From MGBC114844 sp910585855 (GTDB taxonomy: Bacteria; Bacillota; Clostridia; Lachnospirales; Lachnospiraceae), in assembly GCA_965646165.1 (NCBI GenBank), contig CBFFYP010000034.1, positions 1-43,401 of the forward strand: DNA of 43,401 nucleotides. The letters run 5' to 3'. The notes beneath the pieces were generated by a model that saw only the letters and a list, made by a program, of their open reading frames with translations, had not been told where the DNA came from and ran no database searches. Within the stretch, counting starts at the first letter, position 1. Each line of letters starts with the position of its first letter. The translations under genes and the position numbers were made by a program. This document shows, piece by piece, positions 8,092 to 16,891 of the stretch.

Positions 8092-8195
8092 AAAAAAGAA
8101 TCGCCTCTGGCGTCCGGTAAAAGCAAATCTATCCCCAAAAGATTAATTAAAGAATAAAACAAAAGGGCTGACAGACAGAAAGGAGGAACTATATA

Positions 8196-10436
8196 ATGGG
8201 AAGTGAAGAAAAGATTGATGAAAACCAGCCGCAGTACTATGTAAACAGGGAGTTAAGCTGGTTGGAGTTTAATAATCGAATCCTTGAGGAAGCAAGAGAT
8301 AAAACAGTATTGTTATTTGAACGAATGAAATTTTTAAGTATTACGGCATCTAATTTGGATGAATTTTTTATGGTGCGGGTGGCGTCGTTAAAGGATATGG
8401 TTCATGCTGGATATGAAAAAAGGGATATTGCAGGGATGACCCCGAAAGAACAGCTTACCGCTATCAGTCAAAAGACGCATGAATTGGTAAATTTACAGTA
8501 TTCTACATTAAATCGTTCGATAAAACCGGCACTAAAAAAAGAAAAACTGCTGCTTTTAGACGGACATGAAAATATGACAAAAAAGCAGACCGAGTATGCC
8601 GATCGCTATTTTATGGAGTATGTCTATCCGGTTCTGACTCCAATGGCAGTGGATTCTTCTAGACCTTTTCCTTTGATTCGGAATAAATCTTTGAATTTGG
8701 GGGCATTGCTTATAAAAAAGGATACCGTAAAGGAACTGCTGCCGGAGATAAAAGAAGAAACAAAGGGAAAAAAGACAGCAAAAGCAGGCGGAAAGTCGGC
8801 AGGAAAGACGGGAAAAGCAGAGAAAAAACCGGAAAAAGAAATCGAATTTGCTACGGTACAAGTTCCTTCTGGTATTCCAAGACTGATTTTGCTTCCTTCT
8901 GAAAAGGAGGGAGAGAAGGCAGTAATTCTTTTAGAGGAGCTGATCGAACGTAATATTCATAAGTTATTTTTAAACTATGAAGTAATCTGTGCCTACCCTT
9001 ATCGAATTATGCGAAATGCTGATTTGACAATAGAAGAGGATGAGGCCGAAGATCTGTTAAAGGAAATTGAAAAGCAGATAAAAAAACGGCAGTGGGGCGA
9101 AGCCATTCGGTTAGAGGTAGAGGAACATATTGATAAGCGGTTGTTAAAGATTCTAAAAAAAGAATTGGATATGAAAGAAGAAGATATCTATTACAGCAGC
9201 GGACCTTTAGATTTAACTTTTTTAATGAAACTTTACGGAACAGAAGGGTATAGTCATCTAAAAATGCCGAAATTTACACCGCAGCCAATAAAAGAACTTT
9301 CTACAGAAGAAGATATCTTTACCCAGATTCGCAGAAGCGATATTCTTCTGCATCATCCATATCAGACCTTTGAACCAGTGGTATCCTTTATTCGGCAAGC
9401 GGCAAAAGATCCAGAAGTACTTGCCATTAAGCAAACCCTGTATCGGGTCAGCGGAAATTCTCCGATTATTGCATCACTGGCAGAAGCGGCAGAAAATGGC
9501 AAACAAGTTTCGGTATTGGTGGAATTAAAAGCACGGTTTGATGAAGAAAATAATATTATCTGGGCAAAGAAATTGGAAAAAGCAGGCTGCCATGTGATCT
9601 ATGGACTGTTAGGACTAAAAACACACAGTAAGATTACACTGGTAGTACGCAGTGAAGAGGACGGAATACGGCGCTATGTGCATTTAGGAACAGGAAACTA
9701 TAACGATGCCACCGCAAAACTCTATACCGATTTAGGGCTGTTTACCTGCAGCCGTTCGATTGGAGAAGATGCCACTGCTGTATTTAATATGCTTTCTGGT
9801 TACTCTGAGCCGTTGGGATGGAATAAATTAAGTCTAGCACCACTCTGGTTAAGAGAGAAGTTTTTAAGCTTGATTGAAAGGGAGAAAAAATATGCACAGG
9901 AAGGGCGGGAAGCCTTTATTGAAGCAAAGATGAATTCGCTGTGTGATAAAGAAATTATCGCTGCATTATATGCCGCTTCACAAGCAGGCGTAACCATTTC
10001 CCTTTTAGTGCGTGGCATTTGCTGCCTAAGACCTAATATACCGGGCATCAGTGAAACGATTACTGTACACTCAATAGTAGGAAACTATTTGGAACATGCA
10101 AGAATTTTCCGTTTTTGCAATAATGGAGAAGAAGAGATATATTTGGGCAGTGCCGATTGGATGCCAAGAAACTTAGACAGAAGAGTAGAAATTTTATTTC
10201 CAGTAGAACAAGAGAATCTAAAAGCAAAAATACGCCATATCCTTCAGGTACAGTTTGCAGATACAGAAAATAAACATATTATGAAGGCAGATGGAAGTTA
10301 TGAAGCAGTCGATCGCAGAGGAAAAGTAAAAGTAGATGCACAAAAGCAGTTTTGTACAGAAGCAGAAGAAGAGGTGAAGATACAGGAGAAAAGTATAGAA
10401 AATCGTGTATTTTATCCATTAGAAAATAAACAATAA
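8196..10436 (+). CDS. ppk1: Polyphosphate kinase 1
   Basis: Transfers the terminal phosphate of ATP to long-chain inorganic polyphosphate. It has the four-domain PPK1 layout and 746 residues. The N-terminal motif NRELSWLEFNNR is present. The two active-site histidines are H477 (GLKTHSKI, the phosphorylated one) and H634 (YLEHARIF), and the C-terminus has SADWMPRNLDRRVEI. An unusual insert at about residues 186-216 is rich in lysine, alanine and glycine (KKTAKAGGKSAGKTG) and lies between conserved blocks. The ribosome-binding site is AAAGGAGG about nine bases before ATG. A response regulator gene starts 16 bases downstream, so kinase and two-component system are probably co-transcribed. With the Ppx/GppA gene upstream, this forms a polyphosphate turnover cluster. 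Confidence 0.97.
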   Translation: MGSEEKIDENQPQYYVNRELSWLEFNNRILEEARDKTVLLFERMKFLSITASNLDEFFMVRVASLKDMVHAGYEKRDIAGMTPKEQLTAISQKTHELVNLQYSTLNRSIKPALKKEKLLLLDGHENMTKKQTEYADRYFMEYVYPVLTPMAVDSSRPFPLIRNKSLNLGALLIKKDTVKELLPEIKEETKGKKTAKAGGKSAGKTGKAEKKPEKEIEFATVQVPSGIPRLILLPSEKEGEKAVILLEELIERNIHKLFLNYEVICAYPYRIMRNADLTIEEDEAEDLLKEIEKQIKKRQWGEAIRLEVEEHIDKRLLKILKKELDMKEEDIYYSSGPLDLTFLMKLYGTEGYSHLKMPKFTPQPIKELSTEEDIFTQIRRSDILLHHPYQTFEPVVSFIRQAAKDPEVLAIKQTLYRVSGNSPIIASLAEAAENGKQVSVLVELKARFDEENNIIWAKKLEKAGCHVIYGLLGLKTHSKITLVVRSEEDGIRRYVHLGTGNYNDATAKLYTDLGLFTCSRSIGEDATAVFNMLSGYSEPLGWNKLSLAPLWLREKFLSLIEREKKYAQEGREAFIEAKMNSLCDKEIIAALYAASQAGVTISLLVRGICCLRPNIPGISETITVHSIVGNYLEHARIFRFCNNGEEEIYLGSADWMPRNLDRRVEILFPVEQENLKAKIRHILQVQFADTENKHIMKADGSYEAVDRRGKVKVDAQKQFCTEAEEEVKIQEKSIENRVFYPLENKQ

Positions 10437-10452
10437 AGGGGTAAGTGAATAA

Positions 10453-11154
10453 ATGACAGATATTAATATTCTGGTTGTAGATGATGAAAAAGAAATTGCA
10501 GAACTGGTAGAGTTATATTTGGTAAGTGACGGCTATAAAGTGCATAAGGCATATTCTGCTATGGAAGGACTGAGTATTTTAGAAAAAATACCGATTGATC
10601 TTGCTTTATTAGATATTATGATGCCGGAGATGGACGGGTTAGAAATGTGTAAAAAAATTCGGGAGCATAATAATATTCCGATTATTATGCTCAGTGCAAA
10701 ATCAACCGATTTAGATAAAATTTTAGGATTAAGTACAGGAGCAGATGACTATGTAACCAAGCCGTTTAATCCATTAGAATTAACAGCAAGAGTAAAATCA
10801 CAGCTTCGCCGCTATACCCAGCTAAATCCAAATAATCAGCCGGATAAGGACGAAAATGAAATTCGAATTCACGGATTAGAAATCAATCGGGAAAATCATC
10901 GAGTAGTAGTATATGGAGAGGAAATCAAATTAACGCCAATCGAATTTGACATTTTATATCTTTTGGCATCAAATCCCGGAAAAGTATTTAGTACTGATGA
11001 GATTTTTGAAAATGTATGGAACGAAAAAGTATATGAAGCAAACAATACGGTAATGGTACATATCCGAAGGCTTCGTGGAAAGCTGAAGGAGGATACCAGA
11101 GCAACAAAAATTATAACCACGGTATGGGGAGTAGGATATAAGATTGAACGCTAA
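10453..11154 (+). CDS. OmpR/PhoB-family response regulator
   Basis: A 233-residue DNA-binding regulator. The receiver domain (about 1-120) shows acidic D10-D11, phospho-acceptor D54 in LLDIMMP, and K103 in TKPF. A winged-helix effector domain follows (about 135-232, with KLTPIEFDILYLLASNPGKVF and VWGVGYKIER). It resembles VanR-type regulators. It lies directly downstream of ppk1 and overlaps the histidine kinase gene by 11 bases, so the pair should work together. Target genes cannot be read from the sequence; the link to ppk1 suggests cell-envelope or phosphate stress, but this is inference. Confidence 0.95.
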   Translation: MTDINILVVDDEKEIAELVELYLVSDGYKVHKAYSAMEGLSILEKIPIDLALLDIMMPEMDGLEMCKKIREHNNIPIIMLSAKSTDLDKILGLSTGADDYVTKPFNPLELTARVKSQLRRYTQLNPNNQPDKDENEIRIHGLEINRENHRVVVYGEEIKLTPIEFDILYLLASNPGKVFSTDEIFENVWNEKVYEANNTVMVHIRRLRGKLKEDTRATKIITTVWGVGYKIER

Positions 11155-12319
11155 AAAAATCAGTCAAGGCGCAATGGAATTAAATAAACGGGTTCTGATG
11201 AAAATGGGCATGAAAAATCTGCGTCTGCGAATTCTCTATTACGGAATCGTCAGTGTATTGATTACTGCAGCAGTGGTAGGCATCTTATGGCTGAATATTG
11301 ATTTTATCTGGGAAATATTAGGACTTACCAGTGAGCGGGTGCTGCCCTATACCGAAGAGATGCGGACGCAAGGCATCCAGTTTCTGGTATTGGCATTGGT
11401 CGGAGTAGTCATCTTTCTTGCCTCATTTTTGCTGCAGATGGATTCTGTAATCCAATATGTCAATGAAATCACAAAAGGCATTTATCAGATTGCAGATGGA
11501 GATTTGGAAACTATAATTGAACCAAAAGGAGAAGATGAATTGACCTATATTGCCAATAGTCTAAATGATATGACAGGAAAACTAAAAGATCTAATGGAAA
11601 AAGAGAGAATTGCAGAGCGTACCAAAAATGAACTGATTACAAATGTTGCTCATGATCTGCGTACCCCCCTTACTTCTATTATTGGCTATATGGGATTTTT
11701 ATCCGCCGATGATCAGTTAGAAAAAACAGTGCAGAAACGCTATATTGATATCGTATATCAAAAAGCAAAACGCCTAGAAAAATTAATTGAAGACCTATTT
11801 AGTTTTACAAAGCTAAACTATGGAAGAATTGCAATGAAAGTGGAAAAAGTGGATTTAGTGATGTTGTTAAATCAGCTTTTGGATGATTTTTATCCTAGCT
11901 TTGAAAATCATGGTCTGACCGAAGAATTTATCTCCAATCAGCCCTCTGTGATATTAGACGGAGATGGCAATCTGCTGGCAAGATTATTTGATAATTTAAT
12001 CAATAATGCCATAAAATACGGATCAGAGGGCAAAGTCATTCGTGTAGAAGTAGAAGAGATACAGGAACAAGTTATTGCAAAAGTCATTAATTATGGCTAT
12101 ATTATTCCACAGAAGGATTTGGATTTAATCTTTAATAAATTCTACCGGGTAGAACAGTCCCGTTCCGAAAATACCGGCGGGACAGGATTGGGGCTTGCGA
12201 TTGTAAAAAATATTGTAGATATGCACCACGGGAAAATATCCGTAAAAAGCAGTTTAGACGGAACAGAATTTGAAGTTGTATTAAATAAAGTATTTCAGGC
12301 ACAGGAGAAAGATGCTTGA
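11144..12319 (+). CDS. Membrane sensor histidine kinase
   Basis: A 391-residue partner of the regulator just upstream. Two transmembrane segments (about 30-51 and 79-97) enclose a short extracytoplasmic loop of about 27 residues, so it may sense within the membrane or through a partner. A HAMP region follows (about 98-150). The HisKA domain carries H170 in NVAHDLRTPLTS, and the HATPase domain has NLINNAIKYG and GGTGLGLAIVKNI. The TTG start at 11144 overlaps the regulator; ATG 11174 is an in-frame alternative ten codons later with a weak AAGG. The layout is VanS-like. It is followed immediately by a family B element, which could end the operon transcript. Confidence 0.93.
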   Translation: MNAKKISQGAMELNKRVLMKMGMKNLRLRILYYGIVSVLITAAVVGILWLNIDFIWEILGLTSERVLPYTEEMRTQGIQFLVLALVGVVIFLASFLLQMDSVIQYVNEITKGIYQIADGDLETIIEPKGEDELTYIANSLNDMTGKLKDLMEKERIAERTKNELITNVAHDLRTPLTSIIGYMGFLSADDQLEKTVQKRYIDIVYQKAKRLEKLIEDLFSFTKLNYGRIAMKVEKVDLVMLLNQLLDDFYPSFENHGLTEEFISNQPSVILDGDGNLLARLFDNLINNAIKYGSEGKVIRVEVEEIQEQVIAKVINYGYIIPQKDLDLIFNKFYRVEQSRSENTGGTGLGLAIVKNIVDMHHGKISVKSSLDGTEFEVVLNKVFQAQEKDA

Positions 12320-12336
12320 TATTTAAGATTTGTTGA

Positions 12337-12502
12337 GAGGGGGGACGCCGAAAGCAGAAGGGAACTCTATTCCGGGCCCGCTTTCGCTTAGCATTTCCTC
12401 GTAGCGGACACTAAGACGCTAAAACACAGCGTCTAAGTGCCGACGGGAAATGATGACCCTGCATAGAGCCCCCTTCTGCTTTCGGCTGTGTATTCCAAAC
12501 CG
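12337..12502 (+). repeat. Family B structured repeat, copy B2
   Basis: It starts GGGGACGCCGAAAGCAG and ends CTGCTTTCGGCTGTGTATTC. The outer arms pair (CCGAAAGCAGAAGGG against CCCTTCTGCTTTCGG apart from one extra C). The inner hairpin is GACGCT/AGCGTC where copy B1 has GGTGCT/AGCACC, a set of paired changes. It begins 18 bases after the kinase stop codon. Confidence 0.85.
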
Positions 12503-12700
12503 AAAAAATATCTGTTGTAGTGCGAAGTGCTAACGGGAATAATAACCCTGCATAGAGTGTCATTTGTTATTCGGCTGTATATTCCAAACTGGAAAAATAC
12601 CTGCTGTAGTGCGAAGTACTAATGGGAATGATAATCCTGCATAGAGTGTCATTCGTCTTTCCGCTGTATATTTTAAACTAAAAAAGTAGTTGTACTCCAG
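12503..12700 (+). repeat. Degenerate tandem copies of the family B 3' arm
   Basis: Two further units of about 88 bases follow copy B2, plus a remnant ending TACTCCAGACG. Each repeats only the 3' half of the element: GTGCGAAGTGCTAACGGGAA, then CCTGCATAGAGTGTCATT and CGGCTGTATATTCCAAACT. They have no 5' arm to pair with, so they cannot form the full stem. They look like slippage or repeated insertion products. Confidence 0.7.
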
Positions 12701-12749
12701 ACGAAAACATATCGGATGGTATTTATATAGATGTTCTGGTCGGGAAAAT

Positions 12750-13084
12750 CAGCCGGATTGGGGGAAGGGTTGAGAAATGGCTGCTGTTCGGAGAAATGTT
12801 AGAAGATCTTAGGCTTCTGCCCCCGAAAATCTAGGATTTTTTTGCATATGCTGCGTTTTAGCAGTGTATGCAAAAAAAAGGTGCGTGTTTAGCCCGCTTT
12901 CAGGGAATATGGTATCTTTTGGTTGGTAGAATCTTTTCTTAAGTGATCGAAGTTTCGCCTGCCATGCGGGCGAATTGCGCACCGGTCTGTTCGGTTGGAT
13001 GTGTGTTGCTGCAGAAGCCTTAGATCTTCTTACGTTTTGGAGATGTGAGCAGCTATTTCCAACCCTTCCCCCAATCTGGCGTCC
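12750..13084 (-). repeat. Family A structured repeat, copy A4
   Basis: Complete reverse-orientation copy with different outer arms (GATTGGGGGAAGGGTTG and CAACCCTTCCCCCAATC near its two ends). The central helix reads GGTGCG/CGCACC here instead of GGGGCG/CGCCCC, a paired change, while the internal loop TGTTTA/GAATTG is kept. The hairpin is GCATATGCTGC/GCAGTGTATGC. It ends in TCTGGCGTCC, 14 bases before the next start codon. Together with B2 and its tandem arms it fills the 780-base gap between operons. Confidence 0.88.
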
Positions 13085-13098
13085 TTTTATTAAATAGA

Positions 13099-15930
13099 AT
13101 GGAGGTGAGAAAGCTGAAAAAGAAAAAAATAAATCGAAAAAAGAAAACAGTAGGTCGGATATGGGCAGTACATACCATACTGATTGTATGCAGTATACTG
13201 TTTTGTTTTGCTGCTTTATTTTTTCAGGGGCAGGTAATGGGAGCAGGAGAAGTAAATAAAAATATTACGGTTTCTGCCGTATTAGGCTATGAGGGATATG
13301 GAAAATTTGGACGTATGACTCCGGCTTTTATTGAGGTGACTTCTTCTGTAAATTTTGAAGGTGTGGTAAAACTGGTTGTGCCGATGCAAAATGGAGAAAA
13401 AAACTATGCTTATGAGTATCCGGTTGCCGTAGATGCGGGAAAAAAAACAATAGTTCGGGCAGATTTTCCGCTGACAGCCAATGATACCCTGCTTTCGATT
13501 CAGGTAATCGGACAGGACGGAGAAACCTATGCTTCCTGTGAACAGCGGATTACTACGCCTTCCGGGCAATTTACAGAATTGTATGTAGGTGTGGCAAGTA
13601 CGATAGAAAATGCTTATCTTTCCTTTCAGGCACAGCAGATTGGGGATGAGATGATCAACAATTTTCCCTATGTAACCACTCGGGCATTTCAGTTAAAAAC
13701 AGAGGATTTTACGATTTATCCAGAGGGAATGGACAGTTTAGATCTGATTGTGTTAGATACTGACTCCTATATTCGATTGTCGGAAGCACAAAAGGCAGCA
13801 TTGGAGAATTGGGCAAATGAGGGCGGCATTTTGGTATTGGAGATAGAAAACGATACTTTGTGGATGGAATCTTCGGATCAAGTATCCGATCCGGTGGAAT
13901 TAAGACCTATCTTTTGGATGCAGATAAAAACATTGGAGAAAGGCAGAAAGGCTTATGTCTGGATTGATTCGGATCAAATCAATATGATGGAGTATATGTC
14001 GGAGAATACAGGGTTAGCACCAGCTGTATTGGGGCGGCTCTGTCAGGCAGATCTGGTAGCAGATATTGTGGAACGGGATCATTATTATGAGGGTTCGAAA
14101 GAGTATGACAGGGGAAGCGAGATGCTAAAGAGCAGTATTCGAAAGCGGATGCCCAATATGGCGGTCTATGTCTTGATTTTAATTGTTTATTTGATTTTGG
14201 CAGGTCCGGTTCTTTATCTCTATCTAAAAAAGCAGGATAAAACGGGACTGACAGGCAGATGGATTTGCCTGCTGGCATTGTTTTTTTCCTGTCTGATTTT
14301 TTTTATCAGCTATCCAACTCGGTTTCGTACTCCGTTTGTACAATATGTTACGATTTATCAGATACAGGACGGACAACGAAAAGAGGAAACCCGTTTTGCT
14401 CTGCGGGCACCGTTTCATAAAGCTTTTTATATGGGAATTGATAATCGCTATCAAGTAAGACCGATTTCGGACGGAAATTATTATTACTATGAAAATATTA
14501 ATACAGATACTGCACTTACGCAATATCAGGCAGGGCTTTTTTTTCATAAAGATTATACGGCGGTAACGGTTGAAAAGTCTGCTCCATTTTCGGCAGAATA
14601 TTTTTCTATTCAGCGATATGAGCCATTAAAAGAAGTATGGGGATTTTCTGATGATTTAACTTTTTTAACCGATACGATTACAGGAACAGTAGAAAATCAG
14701 TCGGGAAAACCGCTTTCAGATGTGATTTTACTGACAAGAGAAAAAGCGATTTTGTTGGGGGATCTGAAAGCGGGAGAAAAAGTAAAGGTAGACGGAAAGG
14801 AAAGTATTGTTTATATTGGAGATGTAGACGGAAAAGTGGCATATCGTATGTTAAATATTTCCAATGATACCCATACGGTACAGACCGCTTCCCAGCAGGA
14901 TTTGGAAAAATTAAGAGCGTTAAAATATTATCTGCAGGAGATAAAAATTGATTTAGACAGTGGTATTTTAATTGGATTTGATACGGAAGACGATCCGAAT
15001 TGGCAGACAGAAACTGCATATCCTATGCAGGGAGTTACTTTGCTGACTCAAAATGTCCGTTTTCATCGAATTCAAGTCAAACAGGAAAAAGAAGAGATTC
15101 CGGTTGACGAGGCAGTATGGATTGGAAGTACTATGGAAGAAGTAAGAATGAACTATGAAGAGATACTGTTATCACAGGGCGGCCCGTCTATTGTAGAGCA
15201 ATTAGAATCAAAAGAATGGGAGGAACCTGTGCTGCCTTCTGAAGAGAGAGCTGGTGTAATCTATGAATATACAATAACGGCAAAAGAGGATTTAGTGCAG
15301 ATTAATTTTTTACAGAATAAAGAACTTCCTTATCAGGGAGAAATTCTTTTATTTAATCGTGTAACGATGCAGAGCTGCCCGGCAATAATTGGAAAAGCTG
15401 TGTCGATACAGCAGTTAGAAAATTGTTTTTATGAACAGAATGGTATTACCAATCTTTCTGTTTTGTATCTTCCAAAAGAACCAGGAGAAATTACGTATCC
15501 TGTGCTGCAGTTAGAAAAAGAAATTACGCTGGAATATATCTTTTTAGATGAAGACAGTGTAAGTGTCAGCAATGAAGCAGACTATGACGGCTGGCTGAAT
15601 TCTACAGCAAGTACATCCGTACAGCTTCGTTATAATTTAGGCAGTGCAGAGGATTTATGGCAGGTTATTTTTGTAGATACGATAGTAGAGGAGGAAAGCC
15701 GCCGTTATCAGCAGTTTAGCGGAAACTGTTATTTCTTAAATCAAGAGAATCAGATTTTTGAGCGAATGGAAGGAGATGCCAAAATATTTCAAAAAGAGCG
15801 TCTTCAGCCTTATATTGACGTCGATATGGCAGGAAATTATTTAACGGTACAGTATATTTCTGATACACTAAATTATGGAACGGATCGTAAAATCTGTCTG
15901 CCTAGAATCTGTGTAGTAAAGAAAAGATAA
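13099..15930 (+). CDS. Large membrane-anchored extracytoplasmic protein of an ABC export module (GldG-like)
   Basis: About 943 residues. A very basic N-terminus (KKKKINRKKK) is followed by a signal-anchor helix (about 26-48), an extracytoplasmic beta-rich part, and a segment SLDLIVLDTDSYIRLSEAQK like the GATase-like fold of GldG-type proteins. Two adjacent membrane helices come next (about 358-378 and 389-407), then a long C-terminal beta-rich part. It lies 13 bases before an ABC ATPase and a permease gene, so the three probably form one exporter or gliding-type ABC module; the substrate is unknown. Start choice: ATG 13099 lacks a ribosome-binding site, whereas GGAGGTGA at 13101-13108 is ideally placed for a CTG at 13114, which is in frame and may be the real start. 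The frame extends up to 13045, but only into repeat A4. Confidence 0.75.
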   Translation: MEVRKLKKKKINRKKKTVGRIWAVHTILIVCSILFCFAALFFQGQVMGAGEVNKNITVSAVLGYEGYGKFGRMTPAFIEVTSSVNFEGVVKLVVPMQNGEKNYAYEYPVAVDAGKKTIVRADFPLTANDTLLSIQVIGQDGETYASCEQRITTPSGQFTELYVGVASTIENAYLSFQAQQIGDEMINNFPYVTTRAFQLKTEDFTIYPEGMDSLDLIVLDTDSYIRLSEAQKAALENWANEGGILVLEIENDTLWMESSDQVSDPVELRPIFWMQIKTLEKGRKAYVWIDSDQINMMEYMSENTGLAPAVLGRLCQADLVADIVERDHYYEGSKEYDRGSEMLKSSIRKRMPNMAVYVLILIVYLILAGPVLYLYLKKQDKTGLTGRWICLLALFFSCLIFFISYPTRFRTPFVQYVTIYQIQDGQRKEETRFALRAPFHKAFYMGIDNRYQVRPISDGNYYYYENINTDTALTQYQAGLFFHKDYTAVTVEKSAPFSAEYFSIQRYEPLKEVWGFSDDLTFLTDTITGTVENQSGKPLSDVILLTREKAILLGDLKAGEKVKVDGKESIVYIGDVDGKVAYRMLNISNDTHTVQTASQQDLEKLRALKYYLQEIKIDLDSGILIGFDTEDDPNWQTETAYPMQGVTLLTQNVRFHRIQVKQEKEEIPVDEAVWIGSTMEEVRMNYEEILLSQGGPSIVEQLESKEWEEPVLPSEERAGVIYEYTITAKEDLVQINFLQNKELPYQGEILLFNRVTMQSCPAIIGKAVSIQQLENCFYEQNGITNLSVLYLPKEPGEITYPVLQLEKEITLEYIFLDEDSVSVSNEADYDGWLNSTASTSVQLRYNLGSAEDLWQVIFVDTIVEEESRRYQQFSGNCYFLNQENQIFERMEGDAKIFQKERLQPYIDVDMAGNYLTVQYISDTLNYGTDRKICLPRICVVKKR

Positions 15931-15943
15931 GGGGGCAGGGAAA

Positions 15944-16891
15944 ATGAGCGAACAATGGCTTGAAGTTCGGAATCTAACAAAAAATTATGGAAAATTTCGT
16001 GCCCTGAATGGTTTGAATATGGAAATGAAAGAAGGTGAACTGTTTGGATTTGTTGGTCCAAACGGTGCCGGAAAGACTACGACTATAAAAATTATTGCAG
16101 GGTTGCTGCGGGCAGATACAGGGCAGATTTTTTTGGATCAGGTGGATATCACAAAGGATTTGGTTGCTTTAAAAGAAAATATTGGTTATGTGCCAGACTA
16201 TTTTGGTGTGTATGACAATTTAAAAGTAATGGAATATATGGAATTTTATGCATCCACCTATGGACTGATTGGAAGAGAAGTTAGGGAACTTAGTTTGGAA
16301 CTGTTAGAAATTGTGGGATTGGAAGAAAAGGAAAATCAATATGTAGATGCACTTTCAAGAGGGATGCAGCAGCGGCTTTGCTTGGCAAGAGCATTGGTAC
16401 ACAATCCTAAAATATTGATTTTAGATGAACCAGCATCTGGTTTAGATCCAAGTTCTAGGGTGGCGATGAAAAATGTTTTAATGGAACTAGCGATGAATGG
16501 AAAGACTATTTTAATCAGTTCTCATATTTTATCGGAACTTTCTGAGATGTGCAGTTCGATTGGGATTATTCAAAAGGGAGAAATGATTTTGCAGGGCAGT
16601 ATTAAAGAGATTGTTTCCTCTGTCAATACCATGAATCCGCTTATCATTCATATTTTAGAAAGGCAGGAGGAAACGGTTGCATTTTTACGGGCACATCCGC
16701 TGGTCAAGACATTAGCGATTTCGGGAAATGAGTTTCAGATTATTTTTGAAGGAGATGCAAAGGAAGAGGCTTATCTTTTACAGGAGTTGGTGGAAAAACA
16801 GATACCTGTGATTTCATTTGGAAGAAAAAAAGACAATTTGGAATCAATTTATATGAAAATTACAACGGAAGGAGGGGAAAAAAGTGATTAA
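15944..16891 (+). CDS. ABC transporter ATP-binding protein
   Basis: A 315-residue ATPase subunit. Walker A is GPNGAGKTTT (K44). The signature is LSRGMQQRL, Walker B is ILILDEPASGLDP, and the switch histidine is in ISSHILSEL. The C-terminal extension of about 90 residues is typical of GldA/CcmA-type ATPases in drug or gliding-type exporters. The ribosome-binding site AAGGGGGCAGGG precedes ATG. It follows the large membrane protein by 13 bases and overlaps the permease start by 8 bases, so translational coupling is likely. It should energise the permease encoded next. Confidence 0.95.
   Translation: MSEQWLEVRNLTKNYGKFRALNGLNMEMKEGELFGFVGPNGAGKTTTIKIIAGLLRADTGQIFLDQVDITKDLVALKENIGYVPDYFGVYDNLKVMEYMEFYASTYGLIGREVRELSLELLEIVGLEEKENQYVDALSRGMQQRLCLARALVHNPKILILDEPASGLDPSSRVAMKNVLMELAMNGKTILISSHILSELSEMCSSIGIIQKGEMILQGSIKEIVSSVNTMNPLIIHILERQEETVAFLRAHPLVKTLAISGNEFQIIFEGDAKEEAYLLQELVEKQIPVISFGRKKDNLESIYMKITTEGGEKSD

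Noticed and set aside
12337..12700. CRISPR-like regular repeats
   Set aside because: Units are about 88 bases with no unique spacers between them; they are tandem half-copies of a family B element, and no cas gene is near.
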